Program-made: the position numbers and the translations under genes
Part shown: positions 1 through 7,307 of the stretch, piece after piece
How positions within the stretch are numbered: the stretch's first letter is position 1
Layout of the letters: each line of letters begins with the position of its first letter
Assembly (NCBI GenBank): GCA_963836585.1
Contig: CAWIJV010000001.1
Coordinates: 124,001 to 188,000, forward strand
From: BTUB01 sp963836585
GTDB taxonomy: Bacteria > Babelota > Babeliae > Babelales > Vermiphilaceae
Length of the DNA: 64,000 nucleotides
Direction of reading: 5' to 3'
Notes under the pieces: model-generated
The model's input: the letters and a program-made list of their open reading frames with translations, nothing else
Database searches by the model: none
Told to the model about the DNA's origin: nothing

Positions 1-777
1 GCTAATAACGCCGGTAAAGCGGTGGCAGTAGCTGCTCCCGTAGCGCTCGCAGGTTTAGTTGCTTACGATAATAGTGAAGTAATTGCTCAAGTAGCTCAAG
101 GTGCTGCTGTGGTAGTTAAGAATGCAAATTCTGAAGCTCTTAAAATAGCAGCTAACTTCTATGCTAAAGCATCAGAACGTTTAGGAAACTCACGTTTGGC
201 TAAGCTTGATTACAAGAAAATGGCGCAATCTGCCGGTAACTTCCTTGATAATCGCAACGGTGAAATTGCTTTAACCGGTATGACGGTTGGCGTAGCAGGC
301 GTTGTAGCTAAGAATGCACATACTGATTACAAAGCTAATCAAGTTAAGAAAGCATTGGAAAAAGCAGCAGCGAAAGCAATTGTCAAAGTTGGTATAGTTA
401 AATCAATGGTTCCTATGACTGAGATTGGCGATGAGCTTAAAGGCGCTTTAAAGCCTTTAGTTATTACACCTGCTCAAGTTTCTGCAATGGCTAAAACTAA
501 GCCAGCTCCAGCCAGACCAAAGTCTCCTGAAGCTCCAGCAAAAACTGAATTGCCTGTGATTGTACTTAAGAGTAAACAAGATGCTGAAACTTCAGCCACT
601 CTTCAAGAAATGGCAGTGAAGGTTGCAGTTCAAAATGGATTGGGTATTGCTGATAGAATCGAAATTGAATCTATCACAACTCCGGTTGAAGTACACCCAC
701 GCTTGGTTCCCGTAACTAAGCCGGCTTCTGCGAGATCTTACTCACATGCATTGTTGCTTTCATTACTCAATAAGTAA
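1..777 (+). CDS. Ala/Lys-rich hypothetical protein, 5' end outside window
   Basis: The frame is open from base 1 to a TAA at 775-777, so the start lies upstream; a GTG at 22 is only an internal possibility. The visible 258 residues are rich in Ala, Val and Lys. The first 130 or so look helical, and a Pro/Ala-rich linker follows at roughly residues 160-185. The C-terminal third is mixed charged and hydrophobic and ends in a Leu-rich tail. I see no catalytic motif and do not recognise the family. Two strong stem-loops with T-runs follow directly, so this is the last gene of its transcript. Confidence 0.7.
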   Translation, partial: ANNAGKAVAVAAPVALAGLVAYDNSEVIAQVAQGAAVVVKNANSEALKIAANFYAKASERLGNSRLAKLDYKKMAQSAGNFLDNRNGEIALTGMTVGVAGVVAKNAHTDYKANQVKKALEKAAAKAIVKVGIVKSMVPMTEIGDELKGALKPLVITPAQVSAMAKTKPAPARPKSPEAPAKTELPVIVLKSKQDAETSATLQEMAVKVAVQNGLGIADRIEIESITTPVEVHPRLVPVTKPASARSYSHALLLSLLNK

Positions 778-798
778 ACAATCTTAATATATTTACAA

Positions 799-836
799 GC
801 TAAGGCAGGGAGAAATCCCTGCCTTAGCTATTTTTG
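799..836 (+). terminator. Rho-independent terminator
   Basis: A perfect 12-bp stem (799-810 with 817-828, starting GCTAAGGCAGGG) and a 6-nt loop are followed by TATTTTT. It lies 21 bases after the stop of the first gene. Confidence 0.88.
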
Positions 837-838
837 TA

Positions 839-862
839 GGCGCTCGATCGAGCGCCTTTTTT
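839..862 (+). terminator. Second stem-loop with T-run, + strand
   Basis: The palindrome GGCGCTCGATCGAGCGCC (839-856) is followed by six T. It backs up the terminator just upstream and also separates the convergent epimerase gene. Confidence 0.65.
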
Positions 863-1511
863 ATGGTACTTTGCCCGCTAAAATTTTATAAGCCTCTACC
901 GGCCCGGCCTTATGGCCAAAGATCTCTGTGCCCACTGCCACCTGATCCACTCCCTTGGCAGCAATCTCCACAATATTTTTGATACTAATACCGCCCTCCA
1001 TAGCAATCTTAAAGACTCGCGGCTCAGTATTGCGCAGGCCCACCAATGGATCCGTCTTGGCCAGGGTGCCCGGTAAAAACGGCTGCCCTGAGAAGCCCGG
1101 CTCTACTGACATGATCAGCAGTTGATAGATAGATGGTAAAAAAGGGAAGATCTCGTTGACCCCTGTTTTTGGCTTTATAGCAAGGCTCGGGCGCCACTCT
1201 TTTTCTTGTATCTTCTGGATAAGCCGAGAAGCCTCCTTGTGTGCTTCGATATGAAAGGTGATAATAGCGCCGGCCGGGAGTTTTAATTTTTCCAGGTATG
1301 CGGCCGGATCTTCCACCAGCAGGTGCACCCACAGCGGCTTGATGGCCAGCTTTGCCACGGTGTTGACTGTTTCAATGCTCATGCCGGCACTCGGAGCAAA
1401 CTTATTATCGATAATATCGAGGTGAAATCCGGGCACATGCGGCTCCAGTTGGCGCAGCGCCCCTTCAAGATTGCTTTGGTCGGCTGCTATGAGAGAAGGA
1501 TATATTTGCAT
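861..1511 (-). CDS. rpe: Ribulose-phosphate 3-epimerase
   Basis: Interconverts ribulose 5-phosphate and xylulose 5-phosphate in the non-oxidative pentose phosphate pathway; cytosolic (beta/alpha)8 barrel. The 216-residue length fits the family. Visible family motifs are YPSLIAAD at the start, FHLDIID (H30, D32), VHLLVEDP (H63), ITFHIEA, the phosphate-loop-like MSVEPGFSGQ and VGTEIFG near the end. Family metal ligands are His-Asp-His-Asp; the fourth, normally in VDGGI, is Glu here (MEGGI, E172). Start ATG at 1511 has AGAGGAG six bases upstream. Transcribed alone, converging on the first gene. Confidence 0.9.
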   Translation of the reverse strand: MQIYPSLIAADQSNLEGALRQLEPHVPGFHLDIIDNKFAPSAGMSIETVNTVAKLAIKPLWVHLLVEDPAAYLEKLKLPAGAIITFHIEAHKEASRLIQKIQEKEWRPSLAIKPKTGVNEIFPFLPSIYQLLIMSVEPGFSGQPFLPGTLAKTDPLVGLRNTEPRVFKIAMEGGISIKNIVEIAAKGVDQVAVGTEIFGHKAGPVEAYKILAGKVP

Positions 1512-1584
1512 TTTTTGCTCCTCTTATACTCTTTTTTTACTTACTCACTTGAGCATACTGATTTGGGATGCGCTATGTCACTAC

Positions 1585-1613
1585 TTGTTCAAATCCATAA
1601 AGATGGGTACAAT
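1585..1613 (+). promoter_or_regulatory. Candidate sigma-70 promoter for VOC-groES-groEL
   Basis: TTGTTC at 1585-1590, a 17-bp spacer, TACAAT at 1608-1613, 45 bases before the VOC gene. There is no nearer promoter for groES. I see no CIRCE-type inverted repeat here. Confidence 0.5.
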
Positions 1614-1657
1614 AAAAAGTGTATTAAAATACGTCTTTTTTAGGGGTACTCTATATT

Positions 1658-2104
1658 ATGAATGCAGTAAAAAAATTGGCTATGATGATTGTGATGGAAA
1701 ATGATCTTCAGGCTGCGGTGGAATTTTACCAAAAATTGGGCCTTGAACTGGTGTTCCATGTGCCGCATCGTTGGGCAGAGTTTAAAATTAATGGCCTTCA
1801 GATTGGCTTGTGCCCGACTGAAGAAAAGATCGCCTTGAATCGCACGGGCATTGTTTTTGAAGTGGCAGATCTCAAATCCTTCTACGAAGAGCACAAAACA
1901 AGCATCACCTTCCTTGATGCGCCTACTGATGCTCAGCACGGAATAATGGCAAGCATTCAAGATCCATCGGGCAATATTATCGATCTTTACCAGCCAACAC
2001 CGGAAAAGGTGAAAGAGTTGGCCGAAAAATTGCGCGCGGAAGATGAATGTTGCAGAGGCGCTCAAGGTTGCAATGAAGTTAAGAATCCAGAAGCTTGCTG
2101 CTAG
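1658..2104 (+). CDS. VOC (glyoxalase/bleomycin-resistance fold) family protein with Cys-rich tail
   Basis: A 148-residue protein with one vicinal-oxygen-chelate domain at about residues 5-118. Evidence is the AVEFYQKLGLEL helix, a WAEFKINGLQIGL strand, a GIVFEVADL strand at mid-domain and the closing DPSGNIIDLYQP motif. Family members are small metalloenzymes or antibiotic-binding proteins and the substrate cannot be read from sequence. The last 20 residues form a Cys-rich tail (CC, C, CC), atypical for VOC proteins and reminiscent of a metal or redox site. It sits 26 bases before groES and is probably co-transcribed with the chaperonins. The ribosome-binding site is weak. Confidence 0.82.
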   Translation: MNAVKKLAMMIVMENDLQAAVEFYQKLGLELVFHVPHRWAEFKINGLQIGLCPTEEKIALNRTGIVFEVADLKSFYEEHKTSITFLDAPTDAQHGIMASIQDPSGNIIDLYQPTPEKVKELAEKLRAEDECCRGAQGCNEVKNPEACC

Positions 2105-2130
2105 TTAATTTTTTTATTTAGAGGATGAAT

Positions 2131-2433
2131 ATGTTCGAAAAATTCAAACCATTGGGCGACCGAGTGCTAGTAAAACGCTCGGAAGGCCAAGAAAAAACAG
2201 CCGGGGGCATTTATCTTCCGGATGCTGCCAAAGAAAAAGCACAGATTGGATCAGTAATTGCCGTTGGCCCGGGGAAACTGGATAAAGATGGCAAATATAT
2301 CAAGCCGGCCGTGCAAATAGGTGACAAAATCTATTTTGGCAAGTATGCAGGTACCGAACTCAGTGGTGATCAAAATAATGGCCAGCTGATTGTGATTCGT
2401 GAAGAAGAGATTTTAGGAATTATTGAGGGTTAA
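2131..2433 (+). CDS. groES: Co-chaperonin GroES
   Basis: Heptameric lid of the GroEL folding chamber; cytosolic. The 100-residue sequence carries the GroES core KPLGDRVLVKR, the mobile-loop region EKTAGGIYLPD and the C-terminal ILGIIEG. An upstream in-frame ATG at 2125 directly abuts the GAGG at 2121-2124, leaving no spacing, whereas ATG 2131 has six bases, so 2131 is the likelier start. groEL follows after three bases. Confidence 0.96.
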   Translation: MFEKFKPLGDRVLVKRSEGQEKTAGGIYLPDAAKEKAQIGSVIAVGPGKLDKDGKYIKPAVQIGDKIYFGKYAGTELSGDQNNGQLIVIREEEILGIIEG

Positions 2434-2436
2434 AAT

Positions 2437-4083
2437 ATGGCATCAAAAGTTATTGTTTTCGGGCCGGCGGCACGTGAAAAAGTCCGCAAAGGCGTTGACA
2501 CATTGGCTGACGCGGTAAAAGTTACACTCGGGCCCCGTGGCCGTAACGTAGTCTACCAAAGAGCATACGGCGCGCCGGGCATCACCAAAGATGGTGTCAC
2601 CGTTGCCAAAGAGATAGAATTGGCCGATCACTTGGAGAATATGGGCGCGCAGATGGTGCGCGAAGTTGCCAGCAGAACGGCTGATGTGGCCGGTGATGGC
2701 ACCACCACTGCAACCGTGCTTGCACAAGCTATTTTCCGTGAAGGTAATAAATATGTTACTGCCGGCGCTAATCCGATGGATTTAAAGCGCGGGATTGATA
2801 AAGCGGTTGAAGCGGTTGTTGAGAGCATTAAAAACAGCTCAAAACCGGTCAGTGGGAAAAAAGAGATCCAGCAAGTTGCTATGATTTCTGCTAATTCCGA
2901 TACCAGCATTGGCCAGCAAATTGCCGATGCAATGGAACGTGTGGGCCGCGATGGCGTGATCACCGTTGAAGAAGCAAAAGGCATGAAAGATGAACTGGAT
3001 GTGGTTGAAGGTATGCAATTTGATCGCGGCTATCTTTCTGCTTATTTTGTGACCAACGCGGAAAAGATGGAAACGGAACTTGCCAATCCACTCATTTTAA
3101 TTTCTGAGAAGAAAATTAGCTCAATGAAAAGTATTCTGCCGGTCTTGGAGCAAGTGTTAAAAGCGGGCAGATCACTCTTGATTATTGCAGAAGATGTTGA
3201 TGGCGATGCATTAACCGGTCTGGTTGTAAACAAACTGCGCGGCAGCTTGAATGTGGTCGCAGTAAAAGCGCCCGGCTTTGGCGATCGCAGAAAATCGATG
3301 CTGGAAGATATTGCCATTTTAACCGGTGGTAAATTTATCAGTGGTGATATCGGCTTAAAATTAGAAGATGTTAGCGCGCATGATCTGGGAACCGCGGCAC
3401 GCGTGATTATCACCAAAGATACTACTACCGTTATCGAAGGCCAAGGAAACGCGCAAGATATTAAGGGTCGCATTGCGCAAATTCGCATGCAGATTGAGAA
3501 TACCAGTTCTGATTATGATCGGGAAAAGATGCAAGAACGCTTGGCAAAATTAGCCGGCGGTGTTGCGGTGATCAAAGTGGGCGCTGCGACTGAAACTGAA
3601 ATGAAAGAGAAAAAAGATCGCATTGAAGATGCTCTTTCAGCAACGCGCGCAGCTGTGGAAGAAGGCATTGTTGCCGGCGGTGGCGTTGCGCTGATCCGTG
3701 CGCAAGCAGCTGTTGAAGCACTCAAATTAGAAGGCGATCAAATACTAGGCGCGCAAATTGTTAAAAAAGCATTGGAAGAGCCGTTGCGTATCATTGCGGC
3801 CAATGCCGGCTTTGAACCGAGCGTGGTGATTAATCACGTGAGAGAAAAGAAAGGCAATTTTGGTTTTGATGCCAAAGCAGGCAACTATGTTGATATGATC
3901 GAAGAAGGTATCATCGATCCTGCCAAGGTGGCGCGCTCCGCGATTCAAAATGCGGCATCTATTGCCGGCTTGCTCTTGACCACGGAAGCTACCATCTGCG
4001 ATATTCCTGAACAAAAGAAGGAAGGCGCAGCAGGAGCTCCGGGAATGGGCGGCATGGGCGGAATGCCCGGCGGAATGTTTTGA
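2437..4083 (+). CDS. groEL: Chaperonin GroEL
   Basis: ATP-dependent protein-folding chamber, 548 residues, the normal length. Key sites are visible: KVTLGPRGRNV, the ATP loop GDGTTTATVLA, the GDRRKSMLEDIA stretch of the apical domain, VGAATETEMKEKKDRIEDAL and the GGM-type tail (GMGGMGGMPGGMF). It is the second gene of a groES-groEL operon and terminates at a clear stem-loop around 4203. The stop is TGA, showing TGA is a normal stop in this genome. Confidence 0.98.
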   Translation: MASKVIVFGPAAREKVRKGVDTLADAVKVTLGPRGRNVVYQRAYGAPGITKDGVTVAKEIELADHLENMGAQMVREVASRTADVAGDGTTTATVLAQAIFREGNKYVTAGANPMDLKRGIDKAVEAVVESIKNSSKPVSGKKEIQQVAMISANSDTSIGQQIADAMERVGRDGVITVEEAKGMKDELDVVEGMQFDRGYLSAYFVTNAEKMETELANPLILISEKKISSMKSILPVLEQVLKAGRSLLIIAEDVDGDALTGLVVNKLRGSLNVVAVKAPGFGDRRKSMLEDIAILTGGKFISGDIGLKLEDVSAHDLGTAARVIITKDTTTVIEGQGNAQDIKGRIAQIRMQIENTSSDYDREKMQERLAKLAGGVAVIKVGAATETEMKEKKDRIEDALSATRAAVEEGIVAGGGVALIRAQAAVEALKLEGDQILGAQIVKKALEEPLRIIAANAGFEPSVVINHVREKKGNFGFDAKAGNYVDMIEEGIIDPAKVARSAIQNAASIAGLLLTTEATICDIPEQKKEGAAGAPGMGGMGGMPGGMF

Positions 4084-4200
4084 TCCGCCTACGCCAAGTC
4101 CCTCGACTGACGCTCGGGAGTAAACGCGTCCTTCCGGTCATCCTGAGGAGCATCGTTAGATGCGTCTCGAAGGACGGCGGACAGGTCCGCTAAGGAAATG
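4084..4200. repeat. Dispersed palindromic repeat cluster
   Basis: Intergenic stretch with blocks seen elsewhere in the window (CCTACGCC, CTCGACTGACGCTCGGGAG, TCTCGAAGGACG, GGCGGACAGG). It lies between groEL and its terminator and has no coding signal. Confidence 0.6.
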
Positions 4201-4202
4201 TC

Positions 4203-4237
4203 AAAATCCCATCGTGTAACAGCGGTGGGATTTTTTT
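4203..4237 (+). terminator. Terminator of the groES-groEL transcript
   Basis: Stem AAAATCCCATCG with CGGTGGGATTTT (one G-T pair), 8-nt loop, merging into seven T. Confidence 0.82.
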
Positions 4238-4748
4238 ATAACGTAAGCCGCGTATTATGTCTTCTTTTCATGTGCTGATTAAGATCACCGCGTACCGCAT
4301 AAGCTTTGTCACAGAATTTGCACTCAAAAATTTTGATCCCGTGCTTTCTCATTTGATGAAGATCATGGCTTGAGCGCGTAGAGTATCGTTCGTGGCACTC
4401 CTTGCACTCAAAGAGAAATCGAGACCTATGCATTCGAGCATAATGATTGCGCTCTTCCGACTCTGTTTTAAATATTCTCTGGCACGTTGATTCGCGACAG
4501 GAAAGTTGAACTAACTTATCCCGGGATAAGTTTGCTACCGAGCCTCGTTTAATGACTTTTGTTGTTGCTACGGCCATCGGTGCAGTCAGATCAATGGGCG
4601 GTTTTTCTATCGGTGGTTTATGCTCGATGGCTGCCGGTGGCTTAAGATCAAGAAATGCCTGTAGTTCTCGGCATAGTTCTAAAGCCGGTGGCAGTTCCAT
4701 CGCAATGCATAAACTTCCTGCCATGATGAGTAGTGCTATCTTTTTCAC
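4236..4748 (-). CDS. Exported protein with three C2H2 zinc fingers
   Basis: A 170-residue protein. Residues 1-16 form a Sec signal peptide (KK start, hydrophobic core, cleavage near SLCIA-ME). Residues 20-80 are a Pro-rich, low-complexity linker. Residues 84-164 hold three classical C2H2 fingers: C84-x4-C89-x12-H102-x4-H107, C115-x2-C118-x12-H131-x4-H136 and C143-x2-C146-x12-H159-x4-H164, with aromatic residues preceding the Cys pairs. Such finger arrays bind nucleic acid or proteins in eukaryotic nuclei and are rare in bacteria; with a signal peptide, action outside the bacterium is likely. GTG start at 4748 has AGGAG eight bases upstream. Candidate host-directed effector (inference). Confidence 0.85.
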   Translation of the reverse strand: MKKIALLIMAGSLCIAMELPPALELCRELQAFLDLKPPAAIEHKPPIEKPPIDLTAPMAVATTKVIKRGSVANLSRDKLVQLSCRESTCQRIFKTESEERNHYARMHRSRFLFECKECHERYSTRSSHDLHQMRKHGIKIFECKFCDKAYAVRGDLNQHMKRRHNTRLTL

Positions 4749-4796
4749 GAAATCAATCTCCTTTTTAGAAGAATTTCATGTTTAGCCTACCACCCA

Positions 4797-4837
4797 AAAA
4801 AAATTAAAAAAAGAGCCCCGCAATCTATGCGGAGCTC
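4797..4837 (-). terminator. Terminator of the DUF6496-like gene
   Basis: On the minus strand a 10-bp stem (4828-4837 with 4813-4822, one mismatch) with a 5-nt loop is followed by a long T-run with one AA interruption. Confidence 0.8.
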
Positions 4838-4865
4838 ATCTATATTCTGCCAAGATAGAGCGGGA

Positions 4866-5054
4866 TTACCAAGAGCGTTTTGGGGCTTTTGGCGCTTTAT
4901 AGCCGGCTTTACGGGCTTCAGAGAGGCCAATCGCAATCGCCTGTTTTCGGCTTTTTACCGTTTTGCCTGAGCGGCCACTTTTAAGTTCGCCTTCTTTCAT
5001 CTCATGCATTGCTCTTTTTACCTTTGCTTGGGCTCTTTTGCCATATTTTGCCAT
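4866..5054 (-). CDS. Small basic DUF6496-like protein
   Basis: 62 residues, about one third Lys/Arg, with the motif KSRKQAIAIGLSEAR at residues 35-49. This matches a widespread family of tiny basic bacterial and phage proteins of unknown role (DUF6496), sometimes considered nucleoid-binding because of histone-H1-like composition. The Lys/Ala/Pro C-terminus (KAPKAPKRS) fits that. ATG at 5054 has AGGAG seven bases upstream. Function unproven. Confidence 0.75.
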   Translation of the reverse strand: MAKYGKRAQAKVKRAMHEMKEGELKSGRSGKTVKSRKQAIAIGLSEARKAGYKAPKAPKRSW

Positions 5055-5071
5055 AGTAATTCTCCTCCCAG

Positions 5072-5120
5072 CCTACGCTTATCCAGGCCTTCCGGCTTGG
5101 CAAGCTACAGCGGACAAGTA
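5072..5120. repeat. Dispersed repeat copy
   Basis: AGCCTACGCTTATCC...AAGCTACAGCGGACAAG, closely related to the copy at 56272. It lies in the 285-bp gap before the Q/N-rich gene. The rest of that gap is AT-rich and holds the promoter at 5229. Confidence 0.6.
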
Positions 5121-5228
5121 TAGGGTTTTGACTACTTTCTTTACTAGTCTTAGCCTAGCATATTTTCCTATGAGAAATAAACGGTTTTATCAATGGAAAA
5201 GCCTATAAAACAGCATATAAAAAATCTA

Positions 5229-5258
5229 TTGACTATTAGTAACTGAATTTACTAGTAT
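5229..5258 (+). promoter_or_regulatory. Candidate sigma-70 promoter
   Basis: TTGACT at 5229-5234, an 18-bp spacer, TAGTAT at 5253-5258, upstream of the Q/N-rich peptide gene. Confidence 0.5.
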
Positions 5259-5339
5259 GGAGGTAGGATAAAAAGGGTCTGGCTTGGTGCCGGATTCAGT
5301 AATCTATTATATTGCTAAAACCAAATAAGGGAGTTTGCA

Positions 5340-5555
5340 ATGAACGATAATAATAACAATAATAACCCAAAACAGGGCCAAAACCCAAATATGGGTAACC
5401 AGAACCAGCAAAAGCAAGGCCAAAACGGCCAGCATGGTCAAAAACAAGGCCAGAATCAAGGCCAGCAAGGCAACCAACCACAACAAGGTGAACAAAAGAA
5501 AGGTGGCTGGTGCGGCGAACATAAAAGCCCTAAAGCTAAATGTAACTGCCAATAA
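5340..5555 (+). CDS. Q/N/G-rich low-complexity peptide with Cys tail
   Basis: 71 residues. Residues 1-52 are almost entirely Asn, Gln, Gly, Lys and Pro, starting with an Asn run and continuing with GQ-type repeats. The end is distinct: GWCGEHKSPKAKCNC, with three Cys and one His, a possible small metal site. There is no signal peptide. AGGGAG lies seven bases before the ATG and a promoter lies upstream, so expression is credible. Composition resembles prion-like or adhesive low-complexity segments, but no function can be assigned. Confidence 0.7.
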   Translation: MNDNNNNNNPKQGQNPNMGNQNQQKQGQNGQHGQKQGQNQGQQGNQPQQGEQKKGGWCGEHKSPKAKCNCQ

Positions 5556-5673
5556 ATTTGGCCATTACATTAATTAATTAGGGGGCGTGGGCTAAACGTA
5601 AAGCGATTGCCTTGTGCAATAGAGCTTTTGTTTGCAAAAGGTTTCAGGCCCCTTAATACTTTTTGGAAAAATT

Positions 5674-6372
5674 ATGAAAAAGCTGATATTGGTTATTCCA
5701 CTATTAATAAGTTTTGGTGCTTTAAGCGCCATGAAAAAATTTGAGCATATTTCTCCTGATGCAACAGATGGCAGCAAAAGCAATGAAGCTCAAGCAGAAA
5801 GTGAAATAATTCGCGCGCTGAGTACCGGTAAAATAAATGATGTTGAAAGAAAATTATCCCAGGGATTTGCAACTAATCATATCTTCAAAAGCGAAAACTA
5901 TAAAGGTGATACGCTTTTAAAGATAAACTTCAGAGCCAATGCGGGTGGCAATCGCTATGAGATGGCCCAAATGCTTTTGGCGCTTGGTGCTAAGCAAGAA
6001 GATTTAAATGAATTTTTAGTGCCGGCAGTGCAAGCGGCCAATTTTGAGATGGTTGATTGGCTAGTGGCTCATGGTGCTAGCGATAAGGGTGATGCTTACG
6101 ATCAGGCAGTAGCTTTGGAAGCCACCGAAAAAATCGGCCCACGCAAAGAGCGATTTGGAAAAATTAAAAATTTATTAAGTGGTCGCAAAAGTTTAATTAG
6201 CCCCGTGATGAAACGATCGGTGCAAAAACCACCGGCTGCGGCAGGATTGCCCGTAATAATTTCAGAATCGAAGAGATCAGCGGGTAAACTTCCGGTAATT
6301 AAACGAGGGCCACCACCGCCACGGCCAAAAAATGGACCACCACCATTACCGGAATCGTACATTAAGAAATAG
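5674..6372 (+). CDS. Exported ankyrin-type protein with Pro-rich tail
   Basis: 232 residues from ATG 5674, which begins a clear signal peptide (KKLILVIPLLISFGALSA); an upstream in-frame ATG at 5632 would hide it. Residues 35-145 contain degenerate ankyrin-like helices (MAQMLLALGAKQEDL, FEMVDWLVAHGASDKG). The last 30 residues are Pro-rich with PPPPRPK and GPPPLP, which look like SH3-type ligand motifs. The next gene is a paralog with the same architecture, indicating a local duplication. Ankyrin proteins often mediate host contacts in intracellular bacteria; the target here is unknown. Confidence 0.8.
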   Translation: MKKLILVIPLLISFGALSAMKKFEHISPDATDGSKSNEAQAESEIIRALSTGKINDVERKLSQGFATNHIFKSENYKGDTLLKINFRANAGGNRYEMAQMLLALGAKQEDLNEFLVPAVQAANFEMVDWLVAHGASDKGDAYDQAVALEATEKIGPRKERFGKIKNLLSGRKSLISPVMKRSVQKPPAAAGLPVIISESKRSAGKLPVIKRGPPPPRPKNGPPPLPESYIKK

Positions 6373-6430
6373 GCATTAAAAATTTTGAAGAGATAGAAAA
6401 GAGATAACTATGAATAAAAAGGAGAAAACG

Positions 6431-6985
6431 ATGAAGAGAATAATAGTATCAATCAGTTTGTTGCTGAGCATTGCTTCGGTTGGAGCGATGACGCAAGGGC
6501 CTGTTAACATTGGTAGCTCAGCGATTGGCCAACAGAATGAGTTTGCGCTTGCGAATGCATTAGTAAAAGGTAATGCTGCGGAAGTGGAAGCAATTCTGGC
6601 CCGTCCTGGAGTCAGCGCGATAGCGCGATTTAAATTGTTGCACTATGCAGGTCTCTCGCCGATACAAGTGGTATTCAACTTTGATGTGCTAGACAAATTG
6701 GCAAAAGCAGAGTTGCTTGTTGCAAAAGGCGCAACTCCGGCGGATCTTAATCTGAATGAACTGTTGCTCAAGGCGGTAGCTAAAGTTAAGCCCGATGAGG
6801 TTCGCTGGTTGATCGCAAAAGGTGCCAAAGATATTGGCGGCAAAGCGCTTGCGCAAGCAAATGCGCTGGAAGAAGGTGCGTTTTCTGCAGATGAAAAAGC
6901 ACGTCTTGCCAAAATTAAAACACTGTTAACGCTTAAAGAACCATTAGCGGTAAGAAAGCCTGCACCGGCCAAGCCAAAGCAGTAA
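6431..6985 (+). CDS. Exported ankyrin-type protein (paralog of preceding gene)
   Basis: 184 residues. ATG 6431 is preferred over ATG 6410 because GGAG lies six bases before it and it starts a good signal peptide (MKRIIVSISLLLSIASVGA). Ankyrin-like units are seen around residues 40-135 (LANALVKGNAAEVEAIL, KAELLVAKGATPADL, VRWLIAKGAKDIGG). The C-terminus is Pro/Ala/Lys-rich (VRKPAPAKPKQ), shorter than in its neighbour. Order of parts and spacing match the upstream paralog. Confidence 0.8.
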   Translation: MKRIIVSISLLLSIASVGAMTQGPVNIGSSAIGQQNEFALANALVKGNAAEVEAILARPGVSAIARFKLLHYAGLSPIQVVFNFDVLDKLAKAELLVAKGATPADLNLNELLLKAVAKVKPDEVRWLIAKGAKDIGGKALAQANALEEGAFSADEKARLAKIKTLLTLKEPLAVRKPAPAKPKQ

Positions 6986-7011
6986 GTGATTAGTTTTTCA
7001 GGAGATACACG

Positions 7012-7224
7012 ATGAAAAAGCCATCAGAAAATGATACGGTTGTTCGCGTAAACTGCAATGAAGTGTGCGCGACTGCCTGCCCGACGTGCAAAGAAAAATG
7101 TATGACGGAATGTTCGATTGCAAAAAGATCGGGAACGGGAAGCTGTAAACAGGTAACGGCCGGTTGCTGCGATGAATGTAAAGATGATTGCATGACCGTT
7201 TGCGATCTGTGTGCAAAGTCGTAA
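7012..7224 (+). CDS. 13-Cys mini-protein, metallothionein-like
   Basis: 70 residues with 13 Cys, in two similar halves: C-x3-C-x3-C-x2-C-x3-C-x3-C (CPTCKEKCMTEC) and CC-x2-C-x3-C-x3-C-x2-C (CCDECKDDCMTVCDLC). The regular spacing suggests metal clusters or a tight disulfide fold. There is no signal peptide. AGGAG lies seven bases upstream of the ATG, so it is probably translated, 26 bases after the ankyrin gene and likely in its operon. I do not recognise a named family; metallothionein-like is only a description. Confidence 0.7.
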   Translation: MKKPSENDTVVRVNCNEVCATACPTCKEKCMTECSIAKRSGTGSCKQVTAGCCDECKDDCMTVCDLCAKS

Positions 7225-7258
7225 CCCGTAAATTCCCTTGCATTTTAAACCTTTTATA

Positions 7259-7284
7259 TTTACCATCAAGTGATCAATGGTAAA
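7259..7284. repeat. 8-bp inverted repeat upstream of the TPR gene
   Basis: TTTACCAT (7259-7266) and ATGGTAAA (7277-7284) around a 10-nt spacer, 24 bases before the next start codon. There is no T-run, so it is not an obvious terminator. It could be an operator or chance. Confidence 0.3.
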
Positions 7285-7307
7285 ATCCCCTCTTAAAAAG
7301 GTTTTTT

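Noticed and set aside
5556..5673. Riboswitch-like leader before the first ankyrin gene
   Set aside because: Some GC-rich pairing is possible but no known aptamer core is recognisable and the stems contain mismatches.
7259..7284. Terminator between the 13-Cys gene and the TPR gene
   Set aside because: The inverted repeat lacks a T-run, so it is listed only as a repeat.
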